Assembly: GCF_009931695.1 (NCBI RefSeq)
Contig: NZ_CP048000.1
Location: 1,267,001-1,331,000 of the forward strand
From: Anaerocolumna sedimenticola
GTDB lineage: Bacteria; Bacillota; Clostridia; Lachnospirales; Lachnospiraceae
Length of the DNA stretch: 64,000 bases
Direction: 5' to 3'
Shown here: positions 43,715 through 53,392 of the stretch, piece by piece
Layout: each line of letters begins with the position of its first letter
Position numbering within the stretch: position 1 is the stretch's first letter
Notes under the pieces: model-generated
Told to the model about the DNA's origin: nothing
Databases searched by the model: none
The model's input: only the letters and a program-made list of their open reading frames with translations
Translations under genes and position numbers: made by a program

Positions 43715-44944
43715 ATGATAGGTAATGTCCTGGTTGGTCAATCTGGAGGACCTACGGCAGTAATAAATTCCAGCCTGGCTGGAGTGTATAAAACAGCGAA
43801 AGACCAAGGAGCAGTAAAAGTCTATGGGATGCTTTATGGAATACAGGGACTATTAGAAGAGAAATATTTGGATTTAGATGAACATATTCATAGTGATTTG
43901 GAGATTGAATTATTAAAAAGGACGCCTTCGTCCTATTTAGGTTCCTGCCGCTATAAACTACCTGATTTTAAAGAGGACTCTGAAACATATGAGAAAATAT
44001 TTAACATACTGAATGAATTAGATATTCAATATTTTTTCTATATCGGTGGAAATGATTCCATGGATACTATCAAGAAATTATCTGATTACGCACATACCAT
44101 TCGAAGTAATATTAATTTTATCGGTGTACCAAAAACCATTGATAATGATTTGGAAATTACCGATCATACACCGGGTTATGGAAGTGCTGCTAAGTTTATA
44201 GCGGCAACCGCCAAAGAAATAATCAGGGACAGTCTGGTATACGACCAAAAAAATGTAACTATAATTGAAATCATGGGCCGCAATGTTGGATGGCTTACGG
44301 GCGCTGCCGCTTTAGCAGGCGGTATGGACTGTGAGGGGCCGGATTTATTATATCTTCCGGAAATGGATTTTAATTTAGATGAATTTATCAAAAAGGTGGA
44401 AGAGCTTCAGAAAACCAAAAAAGCTTTGGTAATAGCCGTATCGGAAGGAATACGCCTGTCAGACGGAACATATGTCTGTGAACTGGTAGACAATGTCAAA
44501 TTTACTGATCAGTTTGGACATTCTTTACTAAGCGGTTCTGGCAAATACTTATCCAATAAAATTTCCACGGAATTAGGATGTAAATCCCGGGGAATTGAAT
44601 TAAATACGCTGCAAAGATGTGCTTCCCACATGGCATCCTTAATCGATATAACCGAAGCCTATCAGGTAGGAGCGGCGGCTGTAAACGCTGCTTTAGACGG
44701 AAAAACAGGTGAGATGATTGTTATCAACCGTATTTCCAATCAACCTTATCAATGTAACACCGGTACTTACGATATTCATAAAATAGCCAACATCGAGAAA
44801 AAGGTCCCCCTAAACTGGATTAAGGAAGACAATACCGGTATGTCGGAAGAATTTATGGAGTATGTAAAACCTTTAATACAGGAGGAAGTAACCCCTATTA
44901 TGATCGGAGGGCTTCCGTCGCATATTAATTATAATAAGTTTTAA
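43715..44944 (+). CDS. pfp: Pyrophosphate-dependent 6-phosphofructokinase
   Basis: This 409-residue phosphofructokinase begins MIGNVLVGQSGGPTAVINSS. The phosphoryl-donor loop is GGNDSMDT and the catalytic segment PKTIDND. An aspartate after GG-N and a lysine before TIDND are the residues that distinguish PPi-using from ATP-using enzymes, which have glycine at both sites. MGRNVGWLTGAAAL follows as usual. It interconverts fructose 6-phosphate and fructose 1,6-bisphosphate with PPi, reversibly, and is the expected glycolytic form in anaerobic cellulolytic Clostridia. GGAGGGT precedes the start, and the gene is monocistronic. Donor specificity is inferred from residues only. Confidence 0.9.
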   Translation: MIGNVLVGQSGGPTAVINSSLAGVYKTAKDQGAVKVYGMLYGIQGLLEEKYLDLDEHIHSDLEIELLKRTPSSYLGSCRYKLPDFKEDSETYEKIFNILNELDIQYFFYIGGNDSMDTIKKLSDYAHTIRSNINFIGVPKTIDNDLEITDHTPGYGSAAKFIAATAKEIIRDSLVYDQKNVTIIEIMGRNVGWLTGAAALAGGMDCEGPDLLYLPEMDFNLDEFIKKVEELQKTKKALVIAVSEGIRLSDGTYVCELVDNVKFTDQFGHSLLSGSGKYLSNKISTELGCKSRGIELNTLQRCASHMASLIDITEAYQVGAAAVNAALDGKTGEMIVINRISNQPYQCNTGTYDIHKIANIEKKVPLNWIKEDNTGMSEEFMEYVKPLIQEEVTPIMIGGLPSHINYNKF

Positions 44945-44960
44945 TATAACATATTAAATT

Positions 44961-45029
44961 GGGCTAAGAGGTAAAGAAATGCAAGTAGTATATAACCTGC
45001 TGCTATATTACAACTTAGCCCGTTTTTTA
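44961..45029 (+). terminator. pfp terminator
   Basis: GGGCTAAG and CTTAGCCC close a long stem with a GTAGTATAT/GCTATATTAC-like inner arm, followed by GTTTTTT. Confidence 0.8.
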
Positions 45030-45098
45030 AATTCCGAACATAAATCCTTTTAATTCGGATACATGAATCGAATTTATACGGATGAAAGCGATTAAGCT

Positions 45099-45750
45099 TT
45101 ATTTAAATTGTTCCATATATGCCGAAGGGGTAGTACCGGTGTACTTTTTGAAAATCTGACTGAAATACCTTGGGTTATTTCCGCAGCCAACCCTATCGGC
45201 AACGAGAGCAATAGCAGCATCCTGCTTCAGTAAAAGGATTTTTGCAGTCTCAATTCTTCTGCGGTTTAGATAGTGGGAAAATTTTTCACCATTTTCCTTA
45301 GCAAATATTCTGCTCAGGTAATCCACATTCATATGGATTTGCTCTCTGGCTATTTTTTTTAAGGAAATATCAGGATTGGAAAGGTTTTCTTCTACATAGC
45401 TTTTCACCTGGGACACAATGGAGTTTTTTTCTCTGCTGTCTGAAAGCAAGAGTAATATCTGTTCTGTAAGTATCTCCCGATAAGCCTTCATATCCTCACA
45501 TACGGATAATTTCTCTAATAGATCATGGTATACCGATTTATGAAATGAATTTTCTGGTAATTTCCGAATTAATTGGGACAAAAGATGAACTCCGTAATTA
45601 TGGAGAAGATCAATGTCTTCAATCGGCATAAAAAAGTTATTTAAGAGTTTTTCTATTTTATCTTCTTCCGTTGTCCTGTCTTTTAAATTCAATAACTGGT
45701 TCGTCAGATATTGTATTTTTTCAAAGGATAAACATGCATTATATATTTCT
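45099..45750 (-). pseudogene. Truncated YesN-type response regulator (receiver domain lost)
   Basis: From the C-terminus the frame has a complete AraC module (ISLKKIAREQIHMNVDYLSRIFAKENGEKFSHYLNRRR and VADRVGCGNNPRYFSQIFKKYTGTTPSAY) and part of the variable middle region. Reading upstream past the TTG at 45692, it stays open through NIRQVREIYNACLSFEKIQYLTNQLL, which still looks like regulator sequence, but the receiver domain that should precede it is missing. Instead the DNA becomes a permease gene on the other strand at about 45755. With no receiver or ribosome binding site it is probably a fragment, although a short DNA-binding protein from the TTG cannot be excluded. Confidence 0.7.
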
Positions 45751-45754
45751 CTTA

Positions 45755-46069
45755 CTTGACGGATGTTCTTTTTACGGAATATTTGCTAAGGTAATACTGC
45801 CGCTTATTGTACCGGCATTGATTACTTCCGCTATTTTTGCATTTATGTGGAAATGGGACGATTTTCTCGCTTCCCTGCTTTACCTTAATAATCCCAGTAA
45901 TTATACCGTTTCTCTTGCTCTTAAAATGTTCTCGGATCCTTCTGCACAGTCTGACTGGGGGGCAATGTTCGCCATGGCGACACTCTCCATTTTACCGATT
46001 ATGCTGATCTTTATCTTTTGCCAGAAATATCTGGTGGAGGGAATCAGTACGGAAGGATTAAAGGGATAA
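45755..46069 (+). pseudogene. C-terminal fragment of a carbohydrate ABC permease (MalG/LplC type)
   Basis: The frame starts inside the EAA loop at LDGCSFYGIFAKVILPLIVPALITSAIFAFMWKWDDFL and runs to the normal family end VEGISTEGLKG. The first four or so helices, two thirds of the protein, are absent. It abuts the truncated regulator on the opposite strand within about 20 bases, marking a deletion that removed everything between them. An open frame back to 45671 encodes unrelated residues. Confidence 0.8.
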
Positions 46070-46170
46070 TACTCTATTTCTCATTATAAAGACAAAAGGG
46101 TTAAGAAAGTTAAACTTACATATTCTCACATCTCCATCCTGTCCGGTGATCTTTTTAATGAAATAAAAAA

Positions 46171-46214
46171 GCCTCCTTTGGTATCTCTTGTTTGAAAGTG
46201 ATACCAAGGGAGGA
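46171..46214 (-). terminator. Terminator of the GNAT acetyltransferase gene
   Basis: CCTCCTTTGGTATC pairs with GATACCAAGGGAGG (one wobble) and is followed on the minus strand by CTTTTTTATTT. Confidence 0.8.
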
Positions 46215-46228
46215 TTTACTATTTAAAT

Positions 46229-46756
46229 CTAAGCTTCAGTGGTTAAATCTTTACGCATGAGATAGTCTGTCTGTTCTTCCTGTCCCATAAAGAAAGAATG
46301 TTCCCCCATTTTATAAAAGCCGTTCTTTTGATAGAAGGAAAGTGCATTATCATTTTTTTCCCAGACACCAAGCCAAATATATGATTTGCTTTTATTTGCT
46401 GCAACTTCAATTGACTTCTTAAGCAGCAGCTTACCAAAACCACGGCCGTGGAACTTCTTTTTTATATAAATCCGTTCAATTTCAAGGGACTGGGGATCGT
46501 TAATATCTGTCTGCACCTTATAGTCATTTAATTTCAGGTAACCGGCCAGCTCTTCCCCAATATATAGAAAATAAAATACGGAATAACTGTTTGATAATTC
46601 CTTACGCAGCTTACGAGTATCAAAGGCCTGTTCCAGATAGGCATTCATACTGGAGGATGAATTTTTATCCCGGAATGTATCATCATAGGTCTGATATGAT
46701 ATTTCCCGGAGTACAGGAAGGTCATCTTTGGTACATTCTCTGATTGAATATTCCAT
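46229..46756 (-). CDS. GNAT family N-acetyltransferase
   Basis: This 175-residue protein has the GNAT fold: YSIRECTKDDLPVLREIS at the start, LEIERIYIKKKFHGRGFGKLLLKKSIEVA carrying the acetyl-CoA pyrophosphate loop (KFHGRGFGK, about 98-106), and ALSFYQKNGFYKMGEHSFFMG as the final strand pair. It transfers an acetyl group from acetyl-CoA to an amine; the substrate is unknown. The PaiA-like end (FFMGQEEQTDYLMRKDL) hints at polyamine or small-molecule substrates. AAGGAGGT precedes the ATG. Confidence 0.9.
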   Translation of the reverse strand: MEYSIRECTKDDLPVLREISYQTYDDTFRDKNSSSSMNAYLEQAFDTRKLRKELSNSYSVFYFLYIGEELAGYLKLNDYKVQTDINDPQSLEIERIYIKKKFHGRGFGKLLLKKSIEVAANKSKSYIWLGVWEKNDNALSFYQKNGFYKMGEHSFFMGQEEQTDYLMRKDLTTEA

Positions 46757-46867
46757 AACGTTTTTACCTCCTTATAGGTATAAAAATGGTATTACACAAT
46801 TATCTAACAAGACCCGGGTAACCTTTCTTCACCCGAATCTTAACAATGATATTATTTATCAGGCCGA

Positions 46868-47365
46868 TTATTCTATATTTTGGATTAGCATAAGTTTATT
46901 GTGGGATAAGGATTTTTTCACATCGATCACATTCTGGTTGCTGCTGCCCTTCCAGTGGAGCTGGTTATTTAAAAGCTCTATTTGAAATTTGCCGTCCACG
47001 ATAACATCTACAAAAGGTATAAAGATAAGTGTACGTATATCCTCCCAGGAGAATCCGGTATAAAGCCAGATATTTTTGTTGGGAAATGTTGCCTTAATTT
47101 CTTCGATGAGTGCTCCGATTTCAGTCCGGTTAGCAGGATGAAGAGGGTCTCCTCCGCTTAAGGTAATCCCTTCGATATAATCTTTTTTCAGTTCTGCAAA
47201 GATTTCTTCTTTTGCAGAAGAATCAAAAGGTAATCCATCATTAATATCCCAGGTAATTGGATTCTGACAGCCTTTACAGCCGTGAGTACAGCCGGATACC
47301 CATAATACCACACGGAGTCCGGTCCCATTCAGCATATCATCCTTGGTTATATTATGGTATCTCAT
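46868..47365 (-). CDS. nrdG: Anaerobic ribonucleotide reductase activating protein NrdG
   Basis: This 165-residue radical SAM protein has the cluster motif CTHGCKGC (CX3CX2C, about residues 26-33) preceded by VLWVSGC, and TLSGGDPLHPANRTEI, the SAM-binding GGDP. It is the short NrdG form. It uses SAM to make the glycyl radical on NrdD. The start overlaps the nrdD stop by one base, so the two are coupled. Confidence 0.95.
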   Translation of the reverse strand: MRYHNITKDDMLNGTGLRVVLWVSGCTHGCKGCQNPITWDINDGLPFDSSAKEEIFAELKKDYIEGITLSGGDPLHPANRTEIGALIEEIKATFPNKNIWLYTGFSWEDIRTLIFIPFVDVIVDGKFQIELLNNQLHWKGSSNQNVIDVKKSLSHNKLMLIQNIE

Positions 47366-49485
47366 TACATACTTTTCCTTTCCTTAATCTCTGCCATCTT
47401 TGCATCATTTAAACGGGTATCGCCTTTTACCCTGGAATAGGATAGATAGCCGTTCATACGGTCTATTTTAGTCAGGTTACTGCTTCCGCATTTCGGACAT
47501 ACATCCATCTCCAGTTCCTGGTGGCCGCAGTCATCGCAATAGGCCAAAGATAAGTTGACTCCTTCATAGAAGCCCATATCCATTGCCCGCCTTACCAGAG
47601 CTTTTATTGCACTCAAATTATAATTAATCGGATATTTAACATATTGAATCTTTCCGCCGTTGGATAGATCCCAGAAACGGTATTCCAAATCCTGCTTTTG
47701 TATCGGAGTAATATCTTCCGTTACATGGCAATGGAAACTGTTACTTACATATTCACGGTCGGATACATTTTCAATGATTCCGTATTTTTTCCTGAATTGC
47801 TGTACCTGAAGACCGCACAGGCTTTCCGCGGGAGTTCCGTAGATGGCATAAAGATGTCCGTCTTCCTCTTTAAACTCCGTTATCTTTTGATTGATATACC
47901 GTAAAACTTCTAATGCAAATTCCCCGTCTTCTGCCAGGGATTTCTTATTGTACAATTGCTGAAGTTCATTTAAGGCGGTAATTCCAAAGGATGCGGTGGC
48001 CGATTTTAAAACAGGTTTTATTTTATCATGAATTCCAAGGTATCCGCCGTAAAAACCGCCTTCGCAATATGCGAGAGGATTGGTGGAGGCTCTCATTTCT
48101 CCCAGATATTCATAAGTTCTGATATGTAAATTGCGGATCAGGTTCAGGTAATAATCTAATACCTCGTAAAAATCCCTGCTTTCCTGTCTTGCTTTTGCTA
48201 AAATCATTGGAAGGTGTAAACTGACGGCACCGATGTTAAAACGTCCGGTGAATACTGGGATATCGTGTTCATTTGCCGGTTTTAAACCGCCTTCTTTGTA
48301 CCAGGGCGACAAAAAGGCACGGCAGCCCATGGGACTGATGATTTCACCGTATTTTTTGTACATACTTGCAACGTAACCCTCACCGGTTAAACTAAGCCAG
48401 TCCGGATACATGGTTTTACTGGAGCAGTGGATACCGGCCTCAAATACATCTTCCAGCTCACAGCCCTTTCCGTGGAGGTTTTTATCATAGAGGAATACAA
48501 TTTTCGGGAATAATACCGGCTTTTTACATTCTTTTTTACCCTGCCCCATACGTCTTACATCAAGGAGAGCAATAGAAGCCATTTTGGCAAATCTGCCCGT
48601 TCCGGTACCGGTTGTAACTGTAATAAACGGATAATCGCCCCGGCTGCTGGCTACAGTGTTAAACTTATATTCCCAACCCTGAAAGCCTTTTTCAAAGTCT
48701 TCTTTAACATCTTTTAGTGCCTCAGCTTCCGCACGCTCCGGTGAAATACCCAGATTCGTATACTTTTCATAAAATAAAGCATAAGATTTCTCGGCGTAGG
48801 GCTCCAGTAAAAGATCTACACTTGGCACCGTAAAACCGCCGTACTGCTGACTGGCCGCACTAAGTACGATATCTCCGATTACGTCAAATGCAACATTTAA
48901 AGTTTTCGGTTCGTTGTACCAAAGATTACCCATCTCAAATCCGCCTTTTAAAACCTGTTTTACGTCAAATAAACAGCAGTTCATGGTATCTCTTCTTGCA
49001 GACATATCATGTATGTAAATGTAACCGTCTCTGGCAGCCTGGAGCTCTTCGGTAGTTAAAAAGAATTTCTGGTATAATTCCTTATTCAGCTGGTTAAAAA
49101 TCAAGCTTCTTTTTGTTGAAACCAATGCACTGTCCGTATTGCTGTTTTCTTTGTCACCTATATACATAATGGACTGGCTCTTTTTATAAACCTCATCTAA
49201 CATATGTACAAAATCCTGTTTATAATTGCGGTAATCCCGGTAACTCTTAGCCACCAGGGGATTTGTTTGTTCTAAGGCGCTTTCTACCACATTATGCATC
49301 TCACTGATGTAAATCTCATTTTTATTCATTTCTTTTACTTTGTTTTCTACAAAATGACAAATGAACTCATGCTCTTTCGGTGTGAATTTAATGAGAGCCC
49401 GCTGCGCTGATTTATCAACGGCATGAATAACTTTCTGAACATTAAATTCCTCTTTGGTATTATCCTTTTTTACCACTTTTATCAT
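47365..49485 (-). CDS. nrdD: Anaerobic ribonucleoside-triphosphate reductase NrdD (class III)
   Basis: This 706-residue enzyme has an N-terminal ATP-cone (1-95; MIKVVKKDNTKEEFNVQKVIHAVDKSAQRAL) for allosteric control, the ten-stranded barrel, and at the C-terminus a zinc site of four cysteines (CDDC and CPKC, about 661-679) followed by the glycyl-radical loop in RMNGYLSYSR. It reduces ribonucleoside triphosphates with formate under anoxia. The radical motif has Asn where many enzymes have Cys (RVCGY), as in other clostridial members. Tandem NrdR-like boxes lie upstream. Confidence 0.96.
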   Translation of the reverse strand: MIKVVKKDNTKEEFNVQKVIHAVDKSAQRALIKFTPKEHEFICHFVENKVKEMNKNEIYISEMHNVVESALEQTNPLVAKSYRDYRNYKQDFVHMLDEVYKKSQSIMYIGDKENSNTDSALVSTKRSLIFNQLNKELYQKFFLTTEELQAARDGYIYIHDMSARRDTMNCCLFDVKQVLKGGFEMGNLWYNEPKTLNVAFDVIGDIVLSAASQQYGGFTVPSVDLLLEPYAEKSYALFYEKYTNLGISPERAEAEALKDVKEDFEKGFQGWEYKFNTVASSRGDYPFITVTTGTGTGRFAKMASIALLDVRRMGQGKKECKKPVLFPKIVFLYDKNLHGKGCELEDVFEAGIHCSSKTMYPDWLSLTGEGYVASMYKKYGEIISPMGCRAFLSPWYKEGGLKPANEHDIPVFTGRFNIGAVSLHLPMILAKARQESRDFYEVLDYYLNLIRNLHIRTYEYLGEMRASTNPLAYCEGGFYGGYLGIHDKIKPVLKSATASFGITALNELQQLYNKKSLAEDGEFALEVLRYINQKITEFKEEDGHLYAIYGTPAESLCGLQVQQFRKKYGIIENVSDREYVSNSFHCHVTEDITPIQKQDLEYRFWDLSNGGKIQYVKYPINYNLSAIKALVRRAMDMGFYEGVNLSLAYCDDCGHQELEMDVCPKCGSSNLTKIDRMNGYLSYSRVKGDTRLNDAKMAEIKERKSM

Positions 49486-49560
49486 TGATAATTCCTTCTT
49501 TCTTGTATACTGCTTTCAATCTATCACCCGTTCGATGATAAAACCTTAATCGTAATCATT

Positions 49561-49604
49561 ACTATATGCAGTGGTATTATAACATATCCGTACTAGATAT
49601 AGTA
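49561..49604 (-). promoter_or_regulatory. Putative tandem NrdR boxes upstream of nrdDG
   Basis: Two palindromic sites, ACTATATGCAGT (49561-49572) and ACTAGATATAGT (49592-49603), are centred 31 bases apart, about three helical turns. Both fit the ACTATAT-A-AGT pattern of NrdR boxes, which occur in such pairs. A TATAAT reading on the minus strand lies between them. NrdR would repress nrdDG when dATP is plentiful; no nrdR gene is in the window. Confidence 0.6.
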
Positions 49605-49780
49605 GTCCTTTTCTGAAAAAAAATAAAAAAATTTTTTTTGAAAGAACCAAAATAAGAAAATGTGGTATAATAGCCTTAAATATGGTATTCTTTATAAACA
49701 CAGAATTTTTACCGTACAGGAACTAGTACTGTGATTAATCCAAGTTTTAACGCATCAGCACACTGTAAGGAGTTATTGTC

Positions 49781-51597
49781 ATGAATTTGTTAAATGTAGA
49801 AAAAATGAGCAAAAGCTTTACCGATAAAATTTTATTTGATCATGTAACCCTGGGAATTAATGAAGGAGATAAGATAGGTGTAATTGGTATTAACGGAACC
49901 GGGAAATCAACTTTGTTAAAAGTTATTGCAGGTTTGGAGGAGCCGGATGAGGGAGGGTTATAAAAGGTAAAAATATACGGGTGGAATACCTGGCACAGGC
50001 CCCCGTATTTAACCAGAACCTTACTATATTAGAGAATGTTGTACATGGTAAAAAAGCGGCTGAAGAGTACCGTAACTTAGAGGGGGAAGCAAAAACCATG
50101 CTGCAAAAATTAGGAATAGAAGACTATGACGGAAGAGTGGATAACTTATCCGGAGGTCAGAAAAAGAGAGTAGCATTGGTAAGGACCCTGTTAACACCGG
50201 CAGAAATCCTGGTTTTGGACGAGCCTACCAACCATTTGGACAATGAAATGGCAGAGTGGCTGGAGGATTATCTGAATAAATACCAGGGTGCTTTTATTAT
50301 GGTAACCCATGACCGTTATTTTCTGGATAAAGTAACAAATAAAATTGTTGAAATAGATAAGGGAAATATTTATACTTATATAGCGAATTATACCAAATTC
50401 CTTCAGTTAAAGGCAGAACGGGAAGACATGGAAATGGCTACCGAACGAAAGAAGAAAAGTCTGTACCGCATGGACTTGGAATGGATGAAACGTGGTGCCA
50501 AAGCGAGATCTACCAAACAGAAGGCGCATATACAACGTTTTGAAGAATTAAGGGACCGTAAGGTAATAGAAATGGATAAAAACGTGGAGTTAAATTCCCT
50601 TTCTTCCAGACTGGGCAAGAAAACCGTTGAAATCAGCCATATAAGTAAAGCATATGGGGACAGGCAGTTAATTAAAGATTTTAACTATATCATGTTAAAA
50701 AATGACCGGTTAGGTGTTGTCGGTCCTAACGGCAGCGGAAAAACAACACTGTTAAAAATGATTACCGGGAATGTAGAGCCGGATGAGGGTTATGTAGAAA
50801 TGGGAACAACCGTTAAAATCGGTTATTTTTCTCAGGAAAATGAATACATGGATGAAAGCCTCAAGGTGATTGAATATATCCGGAATGTGGCAGAATATAT
50901 AGAAACCAGTGAGGGAAGCGCCAGTGCATCCCAGATGCTTGAACGTTTTTTGTTTACGGGAGCCATGCAGTATTCCCTGATCAGTAAGTTATCCGGCGGT
51001 GAGAAAAGGAGACTATATCTATTAAAAGTTTTAATGGAAGCTCCCAATATTTTGATTTTGGACGAGCCTACCAACGACCTGGATATTCAGACCCTTACCA
51101 TACTGGAGGATTATCTGGACAGCTTTGACGGTATTGTATTAACCGTATCCCATGACCGGTATTTCTTAGACCGTATTGTAAACCGTATTTTTGCATTTGA
51201 GGGAAATGGACTCATTAGACAATATGAAGGTGGTTTTTCGGATTATAAGGATGCCGTAAGTGATAGGGAAAGATCCGAGGGAAAAGAAAGCGATAGTAAG
51301 AGTAATAATACCGGTAATGCATCCCCTGCTGGTAAACAAAAACCCAAGGAAATTAAATTAAAGTTCACCTACAATGAGCAAAAAGAGTTTGATGAAATTG
51401 ATACCGTTATAGCAGGGCTTGAAAAAGCTGTTAATGATACAGAAGCCATGATGGCGAAAGAGTCCAGTAATTATGCAAAGTTAAGTGAATTAATGGAGCA
51501 AAAAAATGTGTTAGAAAAGCAGCTGGAAGAAAAAATGGACCGTTGGATGTATTTAAATGATTTAGCGGAACAAATTGAAAACGCAAAAAATAAATAA
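49781..51597 (+). pseudogene. ABC-F family ATPase (Uup-like) interrupted by a frameshift
   Basis: Two ATPase domains are encoded. The first begins MNLLNVEKMSKSFTDKILFDHVTLGINEGDKIGVIGINGTGKST (Walker A) and stops at 49961-49963 just after EEPDEGG. A second frame continues VIKGKNIRVEYLAQAPVF with signature LSGGQKKRVALV, Walker B VLDEPTNHLD, a P-site linker, a second Walker A GPNGSGKTT and signature LSGGEKRRLYLL. A C-terminal coiled-coil (about 500-595) is Uup-like. One extra G in the GGG at 49956-49958 would rejoin the frames. ABC-F proteins act on the ribosome. Unless ribosomes shift here, the first Walker A is lost from the product. TAAGGAG precedes the start. Confidence 0.88.
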
Positions 51598-51619
51598 ATA
51601 TATATCAGGAGGTATTATT

Positions 51620-52063
51620 ATGACTAAAATTGAACTTGTAAGAGCAGAGATGGTTAAAGCTATGAAAGCCGGTGATAAAGGAAGAAAGGATGCCCTTTCG
51701 GCCCTTTTGACTGCGCTCAAAAACGTAGCCATTGATAAGAGAGCCGATTTAACGGAAGAGGAAGAAAATGCGGTTGTATTAAAAGAAATCAAGCAGTTAA
51801 AAGAAACGCTGGAATCCGCACCGGCAGACAGAACGGATATCATCGAGGAATGTAATATGAGAATCACCGTATTAAATGAATTTGCACCTCAATTTATGAC
51901 GGAAGAGGAGATTAAAAAAGTAATCAGTGAAGTTTTGGCCGGCCTGTCCATAACAGAACCAACGGCTAAAGATAAAGGAAAAATCATGAAAGAACTAATG
52001 CCAAGAGTAAAAGGTAAGGCAGACGGTAAGCTGGTAAATGACATGGTTGCAGCCTTGTTTTAA
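51620..52063 (+). CDS. GatB/YqeY domain protein
   Basis: This 147-residue helical protein begins MTKIELVRAEMVKAMKAGDKGRKDALSALLTALKN and ends with the PTAKDKGKIMKELMPRVKGKADGKLVNDMVAALF motif of the YqeY family, whose C-terminal domain resembles the tail of the GatB amidotransferase subunit and may bind tRNA. The exact function is unknown. ATG 51620 follows CAGGAGGT; the longer in-frame reading from 51575 overlaps the ABC-F gene. It lies 22 bases after ABC-F and may share its transcript. Confidence 0.93.
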   Translation: MTKIELVRAEMVKAMKAGDKGRKDALSALLTALKNVAIDKRADLTEEEENAVVLKEIKQLKETLESAPADRTDIIEECNMRITVLNEFAPQFMTEEEIKKVISEVLAGLSITEPTAKDKGKIMKELMPRVKGKADGKLVNDMVAALF

Positions 52064-52458
52064 TATTTAAATTTAGTATTACAAAAGTAACGATGGGATG
52101 TATCATCCCTGCAGATCGGTATTCACTGGATAATTAGTATCGAAAGAATACAATTCTAAAGCCTGAAAAGGAAAAGAATTAATCTGCAGGGATGATACAT
52201 CCCATCTTGATTTACAATAATATGATTCTAGTATAGAAAAGCCCCATTTGTGTTCTATATGATTGCCGGATTGTGCAGATTCATAACAAATACGTTGGCG
52301 GACTTGTCCGCTTTATTCTATAAGAATAGCATCTCCCGCTTAATTGAATTTACTCCTATGTTTTTTGTAAATTCCCGGTATTTTCCGCTAACCCTCGGTA
52401 TATTCTCGGATATATCCGCTAAGAATAAAGAAAAATTATAATGGGAAAGGCTTAATCT
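52064..52458. repeat. Intergenic region with a perfect 25-base inverted repeat (52092-52206)
   Basis: The arms at 52092-52116 and 52182-52206 are exactly complementary over 25 bases, with a 65-base loop and no T-tract. Each arm also holds its own small palindrome GGGATG-TAT-CATCCC, so the DNA or RNA can fold two ways. An open frame at 52250-52441 has no ribosome binding site or recognisable sequence and is not called. Nothing else is seen. Confidence 0.75.
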
Positions 52459-53241
52459 ATGCATTACATAATATTTGATCTGGAATTCAATCAGGATATA
52501 CCATCTATTCGGGAGCCGTTTAATAGTGACTGGCTGCCTAAAATGCCTGATACGGATAACAGAGAAATACCTGAATTTCCTTATGAGATCATACAGATTG
52601 GTGCATTAAAACTGGATGAAGAGTATCGGACCATAGGAACTTTTAATTCTTTTATAAAACCTTTCCTGTATTCTGCTGTAAATCCCGTTATTACCGAACT
52701 TACCGGTATCACAACTGAAAAACTTAAACAGGGAGAACCCTTTCCGAAAGCGTATAAATCCTTTCTGAAATTCATGAATGATTCCCAATCCATATTATGT
52801 GTATGGGGAATGTCTGATTTAAAAGTATTATATAAAAATGCCGAATATCATAAACTTGATGTAAAATCCATACCACGTATGTATATTAATATTCAGCCTT
52901 TTGTACCGCAATATCTGAATCTGGCCGATAAGAAACTGCTTCGGCTTAAGACTGCAGCAGAATTACTGAACATTCCTTTAACACACGAATTCCATAACGC
53001 TCTTTATGATTCTTATTATACCGCAGAGATATTTAAAAAATTAAATAACAGTACCATAACCCCCAAAATTTATGACCCGGCTTTTGTTACGATCCGGCCT
53101 AAACGGCCGAAAAGAACCATTAATTTTCCCGGATTGATTGCCCAAATTGAAAAAATGTATGACAGATCAATGACAGAGGAGGAACAGGAAATAATTAAGC
53201 TTGCCTATAAAATGGGAAGGACAAATCAGTTCGTGGATTGA
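52459..53241 (+). CDS. DEDDh 3'-5' exonuclease domain protein
   Basis: This 260-residue protein has an RNase T/DnaQ-like exonuclease fold: IIFDLEFNQD (Exo I, Asp7 and Glu9), ELTGITTEKLKQG and VWGMSDLKVL (Exo II), and HEFHNALYDSYYTAEIF (Exo III with H and D). It resembles the KapD group of Firmicutes, which trim RNA or DNA ends. An insertion between strands one and two (PSIREPFNSDWLPKMPDTDNREIPEF) is a feature of that group. GGAAAGG precedes the start. The gene stands alone; substrate unknown. Confidence 0.88.
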   Translation: MHYIIFDLEFNQDIPSIREPFNSDWLPKMPDTDNREIPEFPYEIIQIGALKLDEEYRTIGTFNSFIKPFLYSAVNPVITELTGITTEKLKQGEPFPKAYKSFLKFMNDSQSILCVWGMSDLKVLYKNAEYHKLDVKSIPRMYINIQPFVPQYLNLADKKLLRLKTAAELLNIPLTHEFHNALYDSYYTAEIFKKLNNSTITPKIYDPAFVTIRPKRPKRTINFPGLIAQIEKMYDRSMTEEEQEIIKLAYKMGRTNQFVD

Positions 53242-53392
53242 TTTATTTGTTTTGCGGTCTTTATTTCCCAATACGATCCAAGCTTTGTCATATATTTTAA
53301 GGAACAGAATATAATTAATATAAGTATATTAGTGCGATGATTGTACAATTGTTAACTGTACTTTCGGACACGGGAAAGTAAGGGAGTAAAAA

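Noticed and set aside
52250..52441. 63-residue open frame before the exonuclease gene
   Set aside because: No ribosome binding site, no recognisable motif and odd composition; left as non-coding.
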